A stretch of 64,000 nt of DNA from Streptomyces sclerotialus (lineage in GTDB: Bacteria; Actinomycetota; Actinomycetes; Streptomycetales; Streptomycetaceae). Shown in pieces: positions 26,871 through 36,379 of this stretch; positions within the stretch are counted from its first letter, which is position 1, and each line of letters opens with the position of its first letter. The position numbers were made by a program, and so were the translations under genes. The notes under the pieces were generated by a model. That model made no database searches, was not told the origin of the DNA, and saw only the letters and a program-made list of their open reading frames with translations. The DNA is taken from NCBI GenBank assembly GCA_000719105.1, contig JODX01000021.1, positions 1 to 64,000 on the forward strand, in the 5' to 3' direction.

Positions 26871-26917
26871 GACGTACGGGTCGTACCGACGTACGGGTCG
26901 TACCGACGTACGGGTCG
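26871..26917 (+). repeat. Tandem repeat, 17-bp unit, 2.8 copies
   Basis: GACGTACGGGTCGTACC is repeated exactly at 26871 and 26888, and 13 bp of a third copy start at 26905. It sits between the operon terminator and the stop codon of lgt. Each unit holds CGTAC in direct and inverted form. Confidence 0.9.
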
Positions 26918-26919
26918 GC

Positions 26920-27939
26920 TCAGCTCTTGGCCGACCCGGCCTCGCTGCTCCTGGACTCCTCGGCCACGCCGGCCTCGGGGTCCTCGGCCGCGCCGCCACT
27001 CGCGGGCTTCTCGTCCGCCTTGTCCTTGTCCTTGTCCTTGCCCAGGTCCGAAGGCTCCGCGTCCGCCTTCTTCCCCAGGTCCACCGATGTCCCGTCCTCC
27101 CCGCCGGAGGCGCCCGCTCCGGGCTCGACGATCTCCTCGCGGCCGGGGCGCCTGCGCGCCGACAGCACGATGTAGAGCACCGCGAGGAGGAAGACGAGGA
27201 GCGCGGTCCAGTTGTTCAGGCGCAGACCGAGGATGTGGTGGGCGTCGTCGACGCGCATGTACTCGATCCAGAAGCGGCCCGCGCAGTACGCGGCGACGTA
27301 CAGCGCGAACGCCCGGCCGTGCCCCAGCCTGAAGCGGCGGTCCGCCCAGATGACGAGCAGCGCGACGCCGATGCACCACAGGGACTCGTACAGGAACGTC
27401 GGGTGGTACGTGCCCGGGACCCGGCCGCCCGCGTCGGAGGTGATCTCCACCGCCCACGGCAGATCGGTGGGCCGCCCGTACAGCTCCTGGTTGAACCAGT
27501 TGCCCCACCGGCCGATCGCCTGTGCGAGGGCGATGCCGGGGGCGACGGCGTCGGCGTACGCGGGGAGCGGGATGCCGCGGCGGCGGCAGCCGATCCACGC
27601 GCCGACCGCGCCGAGCGCGATCGCGCCCCAGATGCCGAGGCCGCCCTCCCAGATCTTGAAGGCGTCCACCCAGTCCCGGCCCTCGCTGAAGTACAGCTCG
27701 TAGTCCGTGATCACGTGGTAGAGCCGGCCGCCGACCAGGCCGAACGGCACGGCCCAGACCGCGATGTCGGCCACCGTGCCGGACTGCCCGCCGCGGGCGA
27801 TCCAGCGCTTGTTGCCGAGCCAGACGGCCACGAAGACGCCGATGATGATGCAGAACGCGTAGCCGCGCAGCGGAACGGGGCCCAGGTGCAGCACCCCGGT
27901 CGACGGGCTCGGAATGAAGGCAAGCTCAACAAGGTCCAT
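26920..27939 (-). CDS. lgt: Prolipoprotein diacylglyceryl transferase
   Basis: A 339-aa membrane enzyme that transfers diacylglycerol from phosphatidylglycerol to the lipobox Cys of prolipoproteins, the first lipoprotein maturation step. The conserved sites GGRLYHVITD and AIGRWGNWFNQELYG (Lgt signature) and the late RFWIEYMR are present, with about seven membrane helices up to residue 250. The remaining 85 residues are a charged, disordered tail with GKDKDKDK and Ser/Glu-rich runs. The ATG at 27939 matches the usual start (hydrophobic segment directly after MDLVELAFIP-SPS); no Shine-Dalgarno sequence is seen. It is followed by the 17-bp repeat array. Confidence 0.95.
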   Translation of the reverse strand: MDLVELAFIPSPSTGVLHLGPVPLRGYAFCIIIGVFVAVWLGNKRWIARGGQSGTVADIAVWAVPFGLVGGRLYHVITDYELYFSEGRDWVDAFKIWEGGLGIWGAIALGAVGAWIGCRRRGIPLPAYADAVAPGIALAQAIGRWGNWFNQELYGRPTDLPWAVEITSDAGGRVPGTYHPTFLYESLWCIGVALLVIWADRRFRLGHGRAFALYVAAYCAGRFWIEYMRVDDAHHILGLRLNNWTALLVFLLAVLYIVLSARRRPGREEIVEPGAGASGGEDGTSVDLGKKADAEPSDLGKDKDKDKADEKPASGGAAEDPEAGVAEESRSSEAGSAKS

Positions 27940-28026
27940 GGCAGGGTCGACGCTACCCTGCCGGGCACGCACCACGGCAACCCACCGGGCTACGGCTCCA
28001 TAACGCCACGCCCGGCCACCTCGGCG

Positions 28027-28800
28027 TCAGGCCTTGTTCGCCGCCGCCACCATCTGCTTGAGCTTGGCCGGGCTCATCGTCCGGTCCGCGGAGATGTTGG
28101 TGCCGCCGAGGAGGACCGTCGGGGTGCCGGAGAAGTCGCCCTTCCGGAAGGCCTCGTTCGACTTCCCGACCCAGCCCTCGTGCGCGCCGTCCCGGACGCA
28201 CTGGCGGAAGGTCTCGGTGTCCAGCCCGTCGACCTCGCCCGCCAGCTCGATGAGTCTGCTGTTCCCGGCGAAGGCGTCGTCGGTCTCCTCGGGCTGGTTC
28301 CGGTAGAGCACGTCGTGGTACTCCGGGAACTTCCCCGCGTCCTGGGCGCACGCGGCGGCGTTGGCGGCCTTGCGGGAGCCGCTGCCGCCCATGTTCCCGT
28401 CGATCAGCGTCACCAGGTGGTACTCGACCTTCAGCTGTCCGGAGTCCGTCAGCTCGTGGATCGTCGCGCGGTAGGCGTCCTCGAAGGACTTGCACGCCGG
28501 GCAGCGGAAGTCCTCCCACACCGTGAGGGTCGACCTGGCGCCGTCGTCGCCGACGGGGATCGCGAGGCCGCTCTCGCCGCCGGCTCCCGAGGGCGCGGCG
28601 ACCGCGCCCGGCGCCTCGCCGTCGTCCGTGCCGGAGTTCGCCGCGACGACACCCACCACCGCGGCCAGGCCCAGCACGCAGAGCACCGTCGCGCCCACGA
28701 TCAGGCCGCGGCGGCGCTTCTCCGCGGTCTTCTGCCTCGCTCGCTCCGCCGCCAGCCGTTCCCGGGCGGTGCGCATTCCCTCAGGGTTCTTCTCGCTCAC
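28027..28800 (-). CDS. Membrane-anchored DsbA-like thioredoxin-fold protein
   Basis: A 257-aa protein with an Arg-rich cytoplasmic N-terminus, one transmembrane helix (about residues 33-55) and an extracytoplasmic DsbA-like domain. The redox motif CPAC lies in WEDFRCPACKSFEDAY; the cis-Pro is in FSGTPTVLLGG. It probably oxidises or isomerises disulfides of exported proteins. A GTG at 28800 is used; an ATG at 28776 is possible. It is 87 bp upstream of lgt on the same strand, so both extracytoplasmic-protein maturation genes may share a transcript. A hairpin separates it from trpA. A paralogue lies at 58296. Confidence 0.88.
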   Translation of the reverse strand: MSEKNPEGMRTARERLAAERARQKTAEKRRRGLIVGATVLCVLGLAAVVGVVAANSGTDDGEAPGAVAAPSGAGGESGLAIPVGDDGARSTLTVWEDFRCPACKSFEDAYRATIHELTDSGQLKVEYHLVTLIDGNMGGSGSRKAANAAACAQDAGKFPEYHDVLYRNQPEETDDAFAGNSRLIELAGEVDGLDTETFRQCVRDGAHEGWVGKSNEAFRKGDFSGTPTVLLGGTNISADRTMSPAKLKQMVAAANKA

Positions 28801-28815
28801 ATCCGGCAGAACGAA

Positions 28816-28842
28816 CCGGGGAGACGCAGCGCGTCTCCCCGG
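28816..28842 (-). terminator. Hairpin terminator after trpA
   Basis: A 12-bp perfect stem (CCGGGGAGACGC at 28816-28827, complement at 28831-28842) with the 3-nt loop AGC, between the trpA stop and the DsbA-like gene. Confidence 0.8.
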
Positions 28843-28879
28843 TCCTAGGTCCACCCGTTCGAGTGAGCCGGTGTGTGCG

Positions 28880-29704
28880 TCACGCCGTTCCGCGGCCGCC
28901 GCGCACACCCTTGGCGAGCTCGCCCGCCAGCGTCCGTACGGCCGCCAGGCCGGCCGCCTCGTCCGGCGCGTCCAGCATCCGCTTCACGAACGCCGAGCCG
29001 ACGATGACGCCGTCGGCGAAGCCGGCGACCTCGGCGGCCTGCGCGGCGTTCGAGACGCCGAGGCCCACGCAGACGGGCAGGTCGGTGGTGGCGCGGGTGC
29101 GATCCACCAGGTCCTCGGCCTGGGCCCCCACCGACTCGCGGGTGCCTGTGACGCCCATCAGCGAGGCCGCGTACACGAAGCCGGAGCCCGCCGCGGTGAT
29201 CTCGGCGAGCCGGGCGTCCTTGCTGCTGGGCGCGACGACGAAGACGGTGGCGAGGCCGTGCTTCTCGGCGTGCTCCCGCCACAGCGCCGACTCCTGCACG
29301 GGCAGGTCGGGCAGGATGCAGCCCGCGCCGCCCGCCTCGGCCAGCTCGGCGGTGAACCGCTCGACGCCATAGCGGTCGACGGGGTTCCAGTACGTCATGA
29401 CGAGGACGGGCTTGCCGGTGGCCTCGTGGGCCTCCCGCACCGTCCGCATCACGTCCGCGATCCTCACACCGCCGCGCAGGGCGATGTCGTCGGCGGTCTG
29501 GATGACGGGCCCGTCGAGGACGGGGTCGCTGTGCGGCAGGCCGACCTCGACGACGTCGGCGCCGCCGTCGAAGACGGCTTTGATCGCCTCGATGCCGCCG
29601 TCCACGGTCGGGAACCCGGCCGGGAGGTAGGCGATGAGCGCGGACCGGCCCTCGGCCCTGGCACCGGCGAGGGTGTCGTTCAACAGCTGCACGTTGCCGC
29701 TCAC
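28880..29704 (-). CDS. trpA: Tryptophan synthase alpha chain
   Basis: A 274-aa TIM-barrel subunit that splits indole-3-glycerol phosphate into indole and glyceraldehyde-3-phosphate. The catalytic Glu and Asp are seen in [45 protein letters not shown] and the phosphate-binding VGLGVSN...GVIVGSAFV complete the family signature. The GTG start overlaps the trpB stop (GTGA), as expected for coupled synthesis of the alpha2-beta2 complex. It ends the trpC-trpM-trpB-trpA run. Confidence 0.97.
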   Translation of the reverse strand: MSGNVQLLNDTLAGARAEGRSALIAYLPAGFPTVDGGIEAIKAVFDGGADVVEVGLPHSDPVLDGPVIQTADDIALRGGVRIADVMRTVREAHEATGKPVLVMTYWNPVDRYGVERFTAELAEAGGAGCILPDLPVQESALWREHAEKHGLATVFVVAPSSKDARLAEITAAGSGFVYAASLMGVTGTRESVGAQAEDLVDRTRATTDLPVCVGLGVSNAAQAAEVAGFADGVIVGSAFVKRMLDAPDEAAGLAAVRTLAGELAKGVRGGRGTA

Positions 29705-30987
29705 TTGGCGTCCCCCTCGATCTCGGCGCCCTCGCCGGCCTCGTCCGCCGCGACGGCGGCGTCGGTCTCGTACAGCCCGAAGTAGCGGGCGGCCGTGTCC
29801 ATGTCCTTGTCGCCGCGGCCGGACAGGTTGACGACGATCAGCCCGTCCCGGCCCAGCTCCTTGCCGACCTCCAGGGCCCCGGCGAGCGCGTGGGCGCTCT
29901 CGATGGCCGGGATGATGCCCTCGGTCCGCGAGAGGAGGCGGAGCGCCTGCATCGCGGCGTCGTCGGTGACCGCGCGGTACTCGCCGCGGCCGCTGTCCTT
30001 GAGGTAGGCGTGCTCGGGGCCGATGCCCGGGTAGTCCAGGCCGGCGGAGATGGAGTACGGCTCGGTGATCTGGCCCTCGTCGTCCTGGAGGACGTACGAC
30101 CGCGAGCCGTGCAGGATGCCGGGCTCGCCCGCGGTGAGGGTGGCCGCGTGCTCGCCGGTCTCCACTCCGTGCCCGGCGGGCTCGCAGCCGATGAGGCGGA
30201 CGGAGGCGTCGGGGATGAACGCGTGAAAGAGACCGATCGCGTTCGACCCGCCGCCCACGCAGGCGACGGCCGCGTCCGGCAGCCGTCCGGCGCGCTCCAG
30301 GATCTGCCGGCGGGCCTCGACGCCGATGACGCGGTGGAAGTCGCGGACCATGGCGGGGAAGGGGTGCGGTCCGGCGACGGTGCCGAAGAGGTAGTGGGTG
30401 CTGTCGACGTTGGCGACCCAGTCGCGGAACGCCTCGTTGATGGCGTCCTTGAGGGTGCGGCTGCCGGACTTCACGGCGGTGACCTCGGCGCCGAGCATGC
30501 GCATGCGGGCGACGTTGAGGGCCTGGCGCCGGGTGTCGATCTCGCCCATGTAGATGGTGCACTCGAGTCCGAAGAGTGCGCAGGCAGTGGCGGTCGCGAC
30601 GCCGTGCTGGCCGGCGCCGGTCTCGGCGATCACGCGGGTCTTGCCCATGCGCTTGGTGAGCAGGGCCTGGCCCAGCACGTTGTTGATCTTGTGGGACCCG
30701 GTGTGGTTGAGGTCCTCGCGCTTGAGGAAGATCCGGGCGCCACCGGCGTGTTCGGCGAACCGCGGCACCTCGGTCAGCGCGCTGGGCCGGCCCGTGTAGT
30801 TCACGAGCAGGTCGTCGAGCTCGCGGGCGAACTCCGGGTCGGCCTTGGCCTTGTCGTACTCCACGGCGACCTCGTCCACGGCGGCGACGAGCGCCTCCGG
30901 GATGAACTTGCCGCCGAACGCGCCGAAGTACCCCTCGGCGCTGGGGACCCGACCCTCGGGGTCGGGAATGAAGAACTCGCTGGACAT
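29701..30987 (-). CDS. trpB: Tryptophan synthase beta chain
   Basis: A 428-aa PLP enzyme that condenses indole with serine. The Schiff-base lysine is in [17 protein letters not shown], the phosphate-binding loop is [15 protein letters not shown], and the Glu of the indole site is in [15 protein letters not shown]. An acidic tail of about 20 residues follows the catalytic core. The ATG at 30987 lies after a 370-bp region without a recognisable gene, so trpB may have its own promoter in addition to read-through from trpC-trpM. Confidence 0.97.
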   Translation of the reverse strand: MSSEFFIPDPEGRVPSAEGYFGAFGGKFIPEALVAAVDEVAVEYDKAKADPEFARELDDLLVNYTGRPSALTEVPRFAEHAGGARIFLKREDLNHTGSHKINNVLGQALLTKRMGKTRVIAETGAGQHGVATATACALFGLECTIYMGEIDTRRQALNVARMRMLGAEVTAVKSGSRTLKDAINEAFRDWVANVDSTHYLFGTVAGPHPFPAMVRDFHRVIGVEARRQILERAGRLPDAAVACVGGGSNAIGLFHAFIPDASVRLIGCEPAGHGVETGEHAATLTAGEPGILHGSRSYVLQDDEGQITEPYSISAGLDYPGIGPEHAYLKDSGRGEYRAVTDDAAMQALRLLSRTEGIIPAIESAHALAGALEVGKELGRDGLIVVNLSGRGDKDMDTAARYFGLYETDAAVAADEAGEGAEIEGDAK

Positions 30988-31361
30988 GCAGTTACCTCAC
31001 AGGGGCATGGGCCCCGCTCAAAAGCTCTGACAGGGATCACGGTGACCACGCACGCGTACGGGCCCCTCCGGGAACCTCACGCTTCGGCGCCGGGCCCTTC
31101 GGGACGAGTACCGGGGGCACTCCTGCCGGCTCAGGCTCTCCGGGTTCCGGGTTCCGGGCTCCGCGGAGCCGGGGGACGGCACCACCTCGGTGAGTGACGC
31201 CGCCCGGTCCCCGACCGATCACGGCGGTTCCACCGCCACCGAAGCCGGGACCGGCCGGCGTTCCGCACCGTCCGCATACGGACCCGGTACCGAACCCGAT
31301 CCGCACCCGATGCCCCGTCACTAGCCGGAGGAGGCCCCCGGCCCCGACGGGGCGGCCGGCA
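30988..31361 (-). other. trpB leader region, no gene recognised
   Basis: About 370 bp between trpM and trpB. I see a 14-bp palindrome (GGCTCCGCGGAGCC, 31157-31170) beside a GGGTTCC repeat, but no leader peptide rich in Trp codons and no T-box. It could hold a trpBA promoter. Confidence 0.4.
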
Positions 31362-31634
31362 TCACGACCGGCTCGGCCCACCCGCAGGGTGCACGCGTGC
31401 GTGCCCGGGCCATCGCATCCCGTTCACCTGGCCCGGTTCGTCACCGATGACGTAGCGCACCCGGCGTCCGTGCACGCGCCGCGCCGGCGCCCGGCAGCCG
31501 CGCGGACGGCAGCCGCGGGCGAGCCGGGCGTACGGATCGGCGGGCTGTGAGAGGTCCACGGGCCGCGCGCAGCCCACCGCGCCGGACGAGCGGGAGCTCA
31601 CCCGGCGGCGGAGGCGGACGCGGCGGACCGTCAT
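31362..31634 (-). CDS. trpM: TrpM-like small basic protein (tryptophan biosynthesis modulator)
   Basis: A 90-aa Arg-rich protein that begins 8 nt after the trpC stop and precedes trpB, the place of trpM (formerly trpX) in Streptomyces coelicolor. There TrpM influences tryptophan synthesis and differentiation. The part that looks conserved is the C-terminal half: ARGCRPRGCRAPARRVHGRR, then VRYVIGDEPGQVNGMRW. The ATG at 31634 has no good ribosome site and the first 35 residues are low-complexity, so the real start may be further downstream. The assignment rests on position and my recollection of the family sequence. Confidence 0.6.
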   Translation of the reverse strand: MTVRRVRLRRRVSSRSSGAVGCARPVDLSQPADPYARLARGCRPRGCRAPARRVHGRRVRYVIGDEPGQVNGMRWPGHARVHPAGGPSRS

Positions 31635-31642
31635 GCGGAGGG

Positions 31643-32452
31643 TCAGCCCCTCCCCTGCCGCAGCGCGGGGTGCTCCCCCGCGGCGACCAGGTCGGACACG
31701 GCCGTCCTGGGGTCACGGCCGGTCACCAGCGACTCGCCGACGAGCACCGCGTCGGCGCCCGCGTTGGCGTAGGCGATGAGGTCGTGCGGGCCGCGGACGC
31801 CGGACTCGGCGACCCGGACGATGCCCGGGGGGATCTCGGGGGCGACGCGGTCGAACGTGCCGCGGTCGACCTCCAGGGTCTTCAGGTTGCGCGCGTTGAC
31901 GCCGATGACCTTGGCGCCGGCGTCCACCGCCCGCTCGACCTCGTCCTCGTCGTGCACCTCGACGAGCGGCGTGAGCCCGATGGAGTGGGCGCGCTCGATG
32001 AGGGACTCCAGCGCCGACTGCTCCAGGGCCGCGACGATGAGCAGCGCGAGGTCGGCGCCGTACGCCCGGGCCTCCCACAGCTGGTACGAGGTGACGATGA
32101 AGTCCTTGCGCAGGACGGGGATGTCGACCCGGGCGCGGACCGCCTCCAGGTCGGCGAGGGAGCCGCCGAAGCGGCGCTGCTCGGTGAGGACGGAGATCAC
32201 GGCGGCGCCGCCGGCCTCGTAGTCGGCCGCCAGTCCCGCCGGGTCGGCGATCGCGGCCAGCGCGCCCTTGGACGGGCTGGAGCGCTTCACCTCGCAGATG
32301 ACCTTGACGCCGTCACCGCGGAGCGCGGCCACGCCGTCCTTGGCCGCCGGAGCCTTCGCCGCGCGCTCCTTGAGCTCGTCGAGGCTGACGCGCGCCTGCC
32401 GCTCCGCGAGGTCGGCACGGACTCCGTCGATGATCTCGTCGAGCACACTCAC
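31643..32452 (-). CDS. trpC: Indole-3-glycerol phosphate synthase
   Basis: A 269-aa TIM-barrel enzyme that closes the indole ring from CdRP. Key motifs: [12 protein letters not shown] with the catalytic Glu and Lys, [32 protein letters not shown] and [11 protein letters not shown]. The GTG at 32452 is preceded by an AGGAAGGGGG purine run at good distance and gives the usual length for the family. It is the first gene of trpC-trpM-trpB-trpA; the 160-bp leader has no evident Trp-codon peptide. Confidence 0.96.
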   Translation of the reverse strand: MSVLDEIIDGVRADLAERQARVSLDELKERAAKAPAAKDGVAALRGDGVKVICEVKRSSPSKGALAAIADPAGLAADYEAGGAAVISVLTEQRRFGGSLADLEAVRARVDIPVLRKDFIVTSYQLWEARAYGADLALLIVAALEQSALESLIERAHSIGLTPLVEVHDEDEVERAVDAGAKVIGVNARNLKTLEVDRGTFDRVAPEIPPGIVRVAESGVRGPHDLIAYANAGADAVLVGESLVTGRDPRTAVSDLVAAGEHPALRQGRG

Positions 32453-32611
32453 GCGAGCGGCCCCCTTCCTGACGGTGGTCGTTAAAGCGGTTCGAGGGTT
32501 CGAGCCGGGCCGGCGGCCGTACCAATGGGTCACTGCGATGGTATCCGGAGGAGGGCGTAGGCCTCACATCCGGTTGACGCCGATCCCATTACCTGGACGT
32601 TCGCCGGCCGA

Positions 32612-33061
32612 TCAAGGATGGAGCCAGCCACCGAACGGCAGGTTCCGGACAACGGTGAAGACCAGCACGGACACGCCCAGCGTCCAGAGCGTCACGGGTG
32701 CGAGTTCGATGCGCAGCGGCCGGCCGCGGATCGCGCGGACCACCCATACGGTCCACACCACCGCGAACGCCAGGAAGGCGGCCACGGCCAGCGCGTTGTC
32801 CGTGAGGGCGGCGGCGAGGTCGCCGTGCGCGAACGCGTGTGCGGCACGCAGTCCGCCGCAGCCCGGGCAGTACAGACCGGTGAGGTGCAGCAGCGGGCAG
32901 ACGGGGTAGTGGCCGGGCTCGTGGGGGTCCACGGCGGCGACGTAGGCGAAGGCCCCGGTCACGGCGGCGAGCGCGCCCGCGGGGACGGCCAGCCGCCCCA
33001 GCAGGGCGCCGGTACCGCCCGGTGGCATCACCCCGCGGCTGTCGGTGTTCACCTCACGCAT
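32612..33061 (-). CDS. DUF2752 family membrane protein
   Basis: A 149-aa membrane protein with three or four helices. The family hallmark is the Cys-rich CPLLHLTGLYCPGCGGLRAAHAF segment (Cys/His cluster plus PGCG). Its function is unknown; such proteins are common in actinobacteria and sit here in the trp region. The start is uncertain: ATG 33061 lies close to a long hairpin, and ATG 33028 with an upstream GGGG is a possible alternative. Because the hairpin precedes it, transcription from the trpE side probably does not reach it efficiently. Confidence 0.75.
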   Translation of the reverse strand: MREVNTDSRGVMPPGGTGALLGRLAVPAGALAAVTGAFAYVAAVDPHEPGHYPVCPLLHLTGLYCPGCGGLRAAHAFAHGDLAAALTDNALAVAAFLAFAVVWTVWVVRAIRGRPLRIELAPVTLWTLGVSVLVFTVVRNLPFGGWLHP

Positions 33062-33084
33062 TGTGCCGGAGCGGGCCGCACGCG

Positions 33085-33131
33085 CGCGTGAGGGGTGGCC
33101 CGGCACTGCCGCCGGGGCCACCCCTCACGCG
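33085..33131 (-). terminator. Long hairpin terminator (17-bp perfect stem)
   Basis: CGCGTGAGGGGTGGCCC (33085-33101) is exactly complementary to 33115-33131, with a 13-nt loop that can itself pair (GGC/GCC). It follows the HGxxPAAW gene and separates hisI-trpE from the trpC side. Confidence 0.85.
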
Positions 33132-33171
33132 AAGTCGTACCGCACCCCGTCCCGGGTCCGGCGTACGGGCG

Positions 33172-33423
33172 TCAGCCCTTGGCGCCGGCCGGCTCCTTGC
33201 GGCCCGCGACCTGGTGCACCGGGTGGGCGTCCTTCGACTGGCCGAGGCCCATCATGCGCATGACGCCACCGACGACACCGCCGAGGAGGACGACGACCAT
33301 GCTGGCCCAGAAGCCCACCGGATGGGCCGCCACCATGAAGGCGCCGGCAGCGCAGAAACCGATGAAGGCGATGATGACACCGGTCCAGGCGGCCGGGGTG
33401 TGACCGTGGCTGCTGCCCGACAT
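33172..33423 (-). CDS. HGxxPAAW family small membrane protein
   Basis: An 83-aa protein with the family name-giving motif HGHTPAAW at residues 6-13 and two membrane helices (about 17-33 and 36-56). GAGGAG lies 7 nt before the ATG. Its function is unknown, but members are regularly found next to trp genes in actinobacteria. It follows the Trp-associated membrane gene on the same strand after a 184-bp gap. Confidence 0.85.
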   Translation of the reverse strand: MSGSSHGHTPAAWTGVIIAFIGFCAAGAFMVAAHPVGFWASMVVVLLGGVVGGVMRMMGLGQSKDAHPVHQVAGRKEPAGAKG

Positions 33424-33607
33424 GGCTTGCTCCTCATTGATGTGTGGTGCGATGCGTGGTGAGTCGTACGCTCGCCGTCCATTGTCCCGTACGCGCGCGT
33501 GGGAGGCTCGGTCGGGGGTCGCTCCCCGGTCCTTCCTGCCTTCCGGCGCCCCGCGCGCGGGGAGGGGCCCGGATGCCGCGGTTCCCTCACGGTACGCCGG
33601 GCGGCGG

Positions 33608-34243
33608 CTACGAGCCCGTCGGGTCCTCGCCGCGGTCCAGGGCCTTCCACAGGTCCTCGGGCCGGTCGGGGTCCACGGCCGCGGCCTTGCGCGGCCGGGG
33701 CGTCCCGTCGCGTTCGTAGCGGCCGGACATCGCGGGCCACAGCCCGCCGTACCGCAGCGCCAGCAGTCCGGCCAGCAGGATCAGGGCGCCGCCCGCGGCC
33801 GCCACGTACGGCCAGGCGGTGTGGGTGAGGGCCGCCACGGTGGCGGAGGTGTCGCCGGACGCCTGGGCGGCCTTCTCGTCGAGCGCGGCCCGGTCGGAGG
33901 CGCCGAGCAGCGCGGCGGCGACGGTGCCGGCGCCGGAGAGCGCGAGCAGGCCCGCGACGAGGACGCGTCCGGCGCGACGGACGGCGAAGACGGCGACGAG
34001 CGCGGCCAGGCCCACTATGGCGAGGGCCGCGGGCACGCCCGTGACGTCGCTGCCCCTCGCGGTCAGCGGGAAGTCGCCGCCCGCGACCGACGCGGTCGCG
34101 GCCGACCAGCGCTGCCGGGAGGAGAGCAGCGCCACGGCGGCGCCGATCGCGCCGGCCGGCAGCGCGACGGCGAGGCTGCGCCGGCCGGACCGGGGGGACG
34201 CGGCTTGGGAACGGGGGTGAGGTACAGCGGTCACGTACTCCAC
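33608..34243 (-). CDS. Trp biosynthesis-associated membrane protein (TIGR02234-like)
   Basis: A 211-aa protein with four predicted helices; the second and third loops are short, and the C-terminal 45 residues are cytoplasmic and charged, ending RPEDLWKALDRGEDPT. The family is conserved beside trp genes in actinobacteria and has no known role. The GTG at 34243 (VEYVTAVPHP) has GGAGG about 10 nt upstream. The GTG at 34273 is an alternative. It lies 94 bp downstream of trpE on the same strand and is probably cotranscribed. Confidence 0.82.
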   Translation of the reverse strand: MEYVTAVPHPRSQAASPRSGRRSLAVALPAGAIGAAVALLSSRQRWSAATASVAGGDFPLTARGSDVTGVPAALAIVGLAALVAVFAVRRAGRVLVAGLLALSGAGTVAAALLGASDRAALDEKAAQASGDTSATVAALTHTAWPYVAAAGGALILLAGLLALRYGGLWPAMSGRYERDGTPRPRKAAAVDPDRPEDLWKALDRGEDPTGS

Positions 34244-34337
34244 TATCGCCCAACCTCCGGGGCGTTCCGTCACCCGGGGTTCACCGGCGCCTCGCCCGCA
34301 GGCGGGCGCGGGGTCCGCCCCACGCCCGCCACCTGGG

Positions 34338-35822
34338 CTAACGCGCCTGCCCGAGCCGGTTCGCCGTGTGCACGGCGCGGAGGACGGCCGCTGCCTTGTT
34401 GCGGCACTCGGCGTCCTCGGCGGCCGGGTCGGAGTCGGCGACGACGCCCGCGCCCGCCTGGACGTACGCCGTGCCGTCGCGCAGCAGGGCGGTGCGGATG
34501 GCGATGGCGGTGTCGGAGTCGCCCGCGAAGTCCAGATAGCCGACGCAGCCGCCGTACAGGCCGCGGCGGGACGGCTCCAGCTCGTCGATGATCTGCATCG
34601 CGCGGGGCTTCGGCGCGCCGGAGAGCGTGCCGGCCGGGAAGCAGGCGGTCAGCACGTCGAAGGCGGTACGGCCCGGGGCGACCCGGCCGGTCACGGTCGA
34701 CACGATGTGCATGACGTGCGAGTACCGCTCGATGGACATGAAGTCGACGACCTCGACGGAGCCGGGCTCGCAGACCCGTCCGAGGTCGTTGCGCCCGAGG
34801 TCGACGAGCATGAGGTGCTCGGCGCGCTCCTTGGGGTCGGCGAGCAGTTCGTCGGCGAGGGCCTGGTCCTCCTGCGGGCCGGCGCCGCGCGGCCGGGTGC
34901 CCGCGATGGGGTGCAGCATCGCCTGCCCGTCCTCGACCTTGACGAGCGCCTCGGGGGACGAGCCGACGACGTCGAAGCCGTCGAAGCGGAACAGGTACAT
35001 GTACGGGGAGGGGTTGGTGGCCCGCAGCACCCGGTACACGTCGAGGGCGCTCGCGGTGCACGGCGTCTCGAACCGCTGCGACGGCACGACCTGGAAGGCC
35101 TCGCCCGCGCGGATGCGCTCCTTGATGTCGTCCACGGCGCGCTGGTAGTCGGGGCCGCCCCACCGCGCGGTGTACTCGGGCAGTTCGGAGGGCGGCAGGA
35201 CGGCCGGGGGCTGGGCGACCGGGCGGGAGAGGTCCGCCTCCATGGCGTCGAGGCGGGCGACCGCGTCGGCGTAGGCCTCGTCGACGCCGGTGTCGAGGTC
35301 GTTGTGGTTGATCGCGTTGGCGATCAGCAGGACCGAGCCCTCCCAGTGGTCCATGACCGCGAGGTCGCTGCTGAGGAGCATGGTCAGCTCGGGGAGCTGC
35401 AGGTCGTCGCGCTCCCCGGGGCCGATCTTCTCCAGGCGGCGCACGATGTCGTAGCCGAGGTAGCCGACCATGCCGCCGGTGAAGGGCGGCAGGCCCTCCT
35501 GGCGCGGGGTGTGCAGGGCCTCGACGGTGGCGCGCAGGGCGGCCAGCGGGTCGCCGTCGACGGGGACGCCGACCGGCGGGGCGCCGAGCCAGTGGGCCCG
35601 GCCGTCGCGCGCGGTCAGCGTGGCGGCGGAGCGCACACCCACGAAGGAGTAGCGGGACCAGGAGCGGCCGTTCTCCGCGGACTCCAGCAGGAAGGTGCCG
35701 GGGCGCTCGCCGGCGAGCTTGCGGTACAGTGCGACCGGGGTGTCGCCGTCGGCGAGGAGCTTGCGGGTGACGGGGATGACGCGGCGGTCGGTGGCCAGCT
35801 TGCGGAACGTCTCGAGGTCCAT
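34338..35822 (-). CDS. trpE: Anthranilate synthase component I
   Basis: A 494-aa chorismate-binding enzyme that makes anthranilate with glutamine amidotransferase or ammonia. Catalytic-domain motifs: [22 protein letters not shown], the GTRPRGAG loop, [32 protein letters not shown] and the ending [10 protein letters not shown]. The N-terminal [16 protein letters not shown] contains the Ser of the tryptophan-feedback site, so allosteric inhibition is expected. The amidotransferase trpG is not in this window. It starts 11 bp after hisI, so a His and a Trp gene share a transcript. Confidence 0.96.
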   Translation of the reverse strand: MDLETFRKLATDRRVIPVTRKLLADGDTPVALYRKLAGERPGTFLLESAENGRSWSRYSFVGVRSAATLTARDGRAHWLGAPPVGVPVDGDPLAALRATVEALHTPRQEGLPPFTGGMVGYLGYDIVRRLEKIGPGERDDLQLPELTMLLSSDLAVMDHWEGSVLLIANAINHNDLDTGVDEAYADAVARLDAMEADLSRPVAQPPAVLPPSELPEYTARWGGPDYQRAVDDIKERIRAGEAFQVVPSQRFETPCTASALDVYRVLRATNPSPYMYLFRFDGFDVVGSSPEALVKVEDGQAMLHPIAGTRPRGAGPQEDQALADELLADPKERAEHLMLVDLGRNDLGRVCEPGSVEVVDFMSIERYSHVMHIVSTVTGRVAPGRTAFDVLTACFPAGTLSGAPKPRAMQIIDELEPSRRGLYGGCVGYLDFAGDSDTAIAIRTALLRDGTAYVQAGAGVVADSDPAAEDAECRNKAAAVLRAVHTANRLGQAR

Positions 35823-35833
35823 GGCGGCCGACC

Positions 35834-36235
35834 CTACTGATCCGAGCCGGACACGCCGGAACCGGCGTCCTTCAGCAGCACGTCCTCGTCGAAGCAGGTG
35901 CGGGCGCCGGTGTGGCAGGCGGCGCCCACCTGGTCCACCTTGACCAGCACGGTGTCGGCGTCGCAGTCCAGGGCGACGGACTTCACCCACTGGAAGTGGC
36001 CGGAGGTGTCGCCCTTCACCCAGTACTCCTGGCGGCTGCGCGACCAGTACGTGCAGCGGCCGGTGGTGAGCGTGCGGTGCAGCGCCTCGTCGTCCATCCA
36101 GCCGAGCATGAGCACCTCACCGGTGTCGTACTGCTGGGCGATGGCCGGGAGGAGTCCGTCGGCGCTGCGCTTGAGGCGCGCGGCGATCTCGGGGTCCAGG
36201 CCGCTGGGCGTGCGGGAAGGGGGCGTACTGGTCAT
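35834..36235 (-). CDS. hisI: Phosphoribosyl-AMP cyclohydrolase
   Basis: A 133-aa enzyme that opens the adenine ring of PR-AMP in histidine synthesis. Metal and active-site blocks: [55 protein letters not shown] and [11 protein letters not shown]. Zn-binding cysteines and Mg-binding Asp residues are all present. It has no fused HisE domain, as usual in actinobacteria. ATG 36235 is used; ATG 36244 is nearly as good. It lies apart from the main his cluster and leads into trpE. Confidence 0.94.
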   Translation of the reverse strand: MTSTPPSRTPSGLDPEIAARLKRSADGLLPAIAQQYDTGEVLMLGWMDDEALHRTLTTGRCTYWSRSRQEYWVKGDTSGHFQWVKSVALDCDADTVLVKVDQVGAACHTGARTCFDEDVLLKDAGSGVSGSDQ

Positions 36236-36379
36236 GGGTGCCATTGTGCCGCGCCCGCCGCACCGTCCCGCGCGTCCGTCCACGGGCCGGACGGCACCCG
36301 GCCCGCGCGCGTGGACACTTTCACGCCGTCGCACGGACTGCGCTGGGCGCACCCGCCCCTCGGCCGTAGGCTGGCTGCC

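Noticed and set aside
32453..32533. Trp leader peptide before trpC
   Set aside because: The in-frame extension has a single Trp codon and no hairpin pair typical of attenuation was evident.
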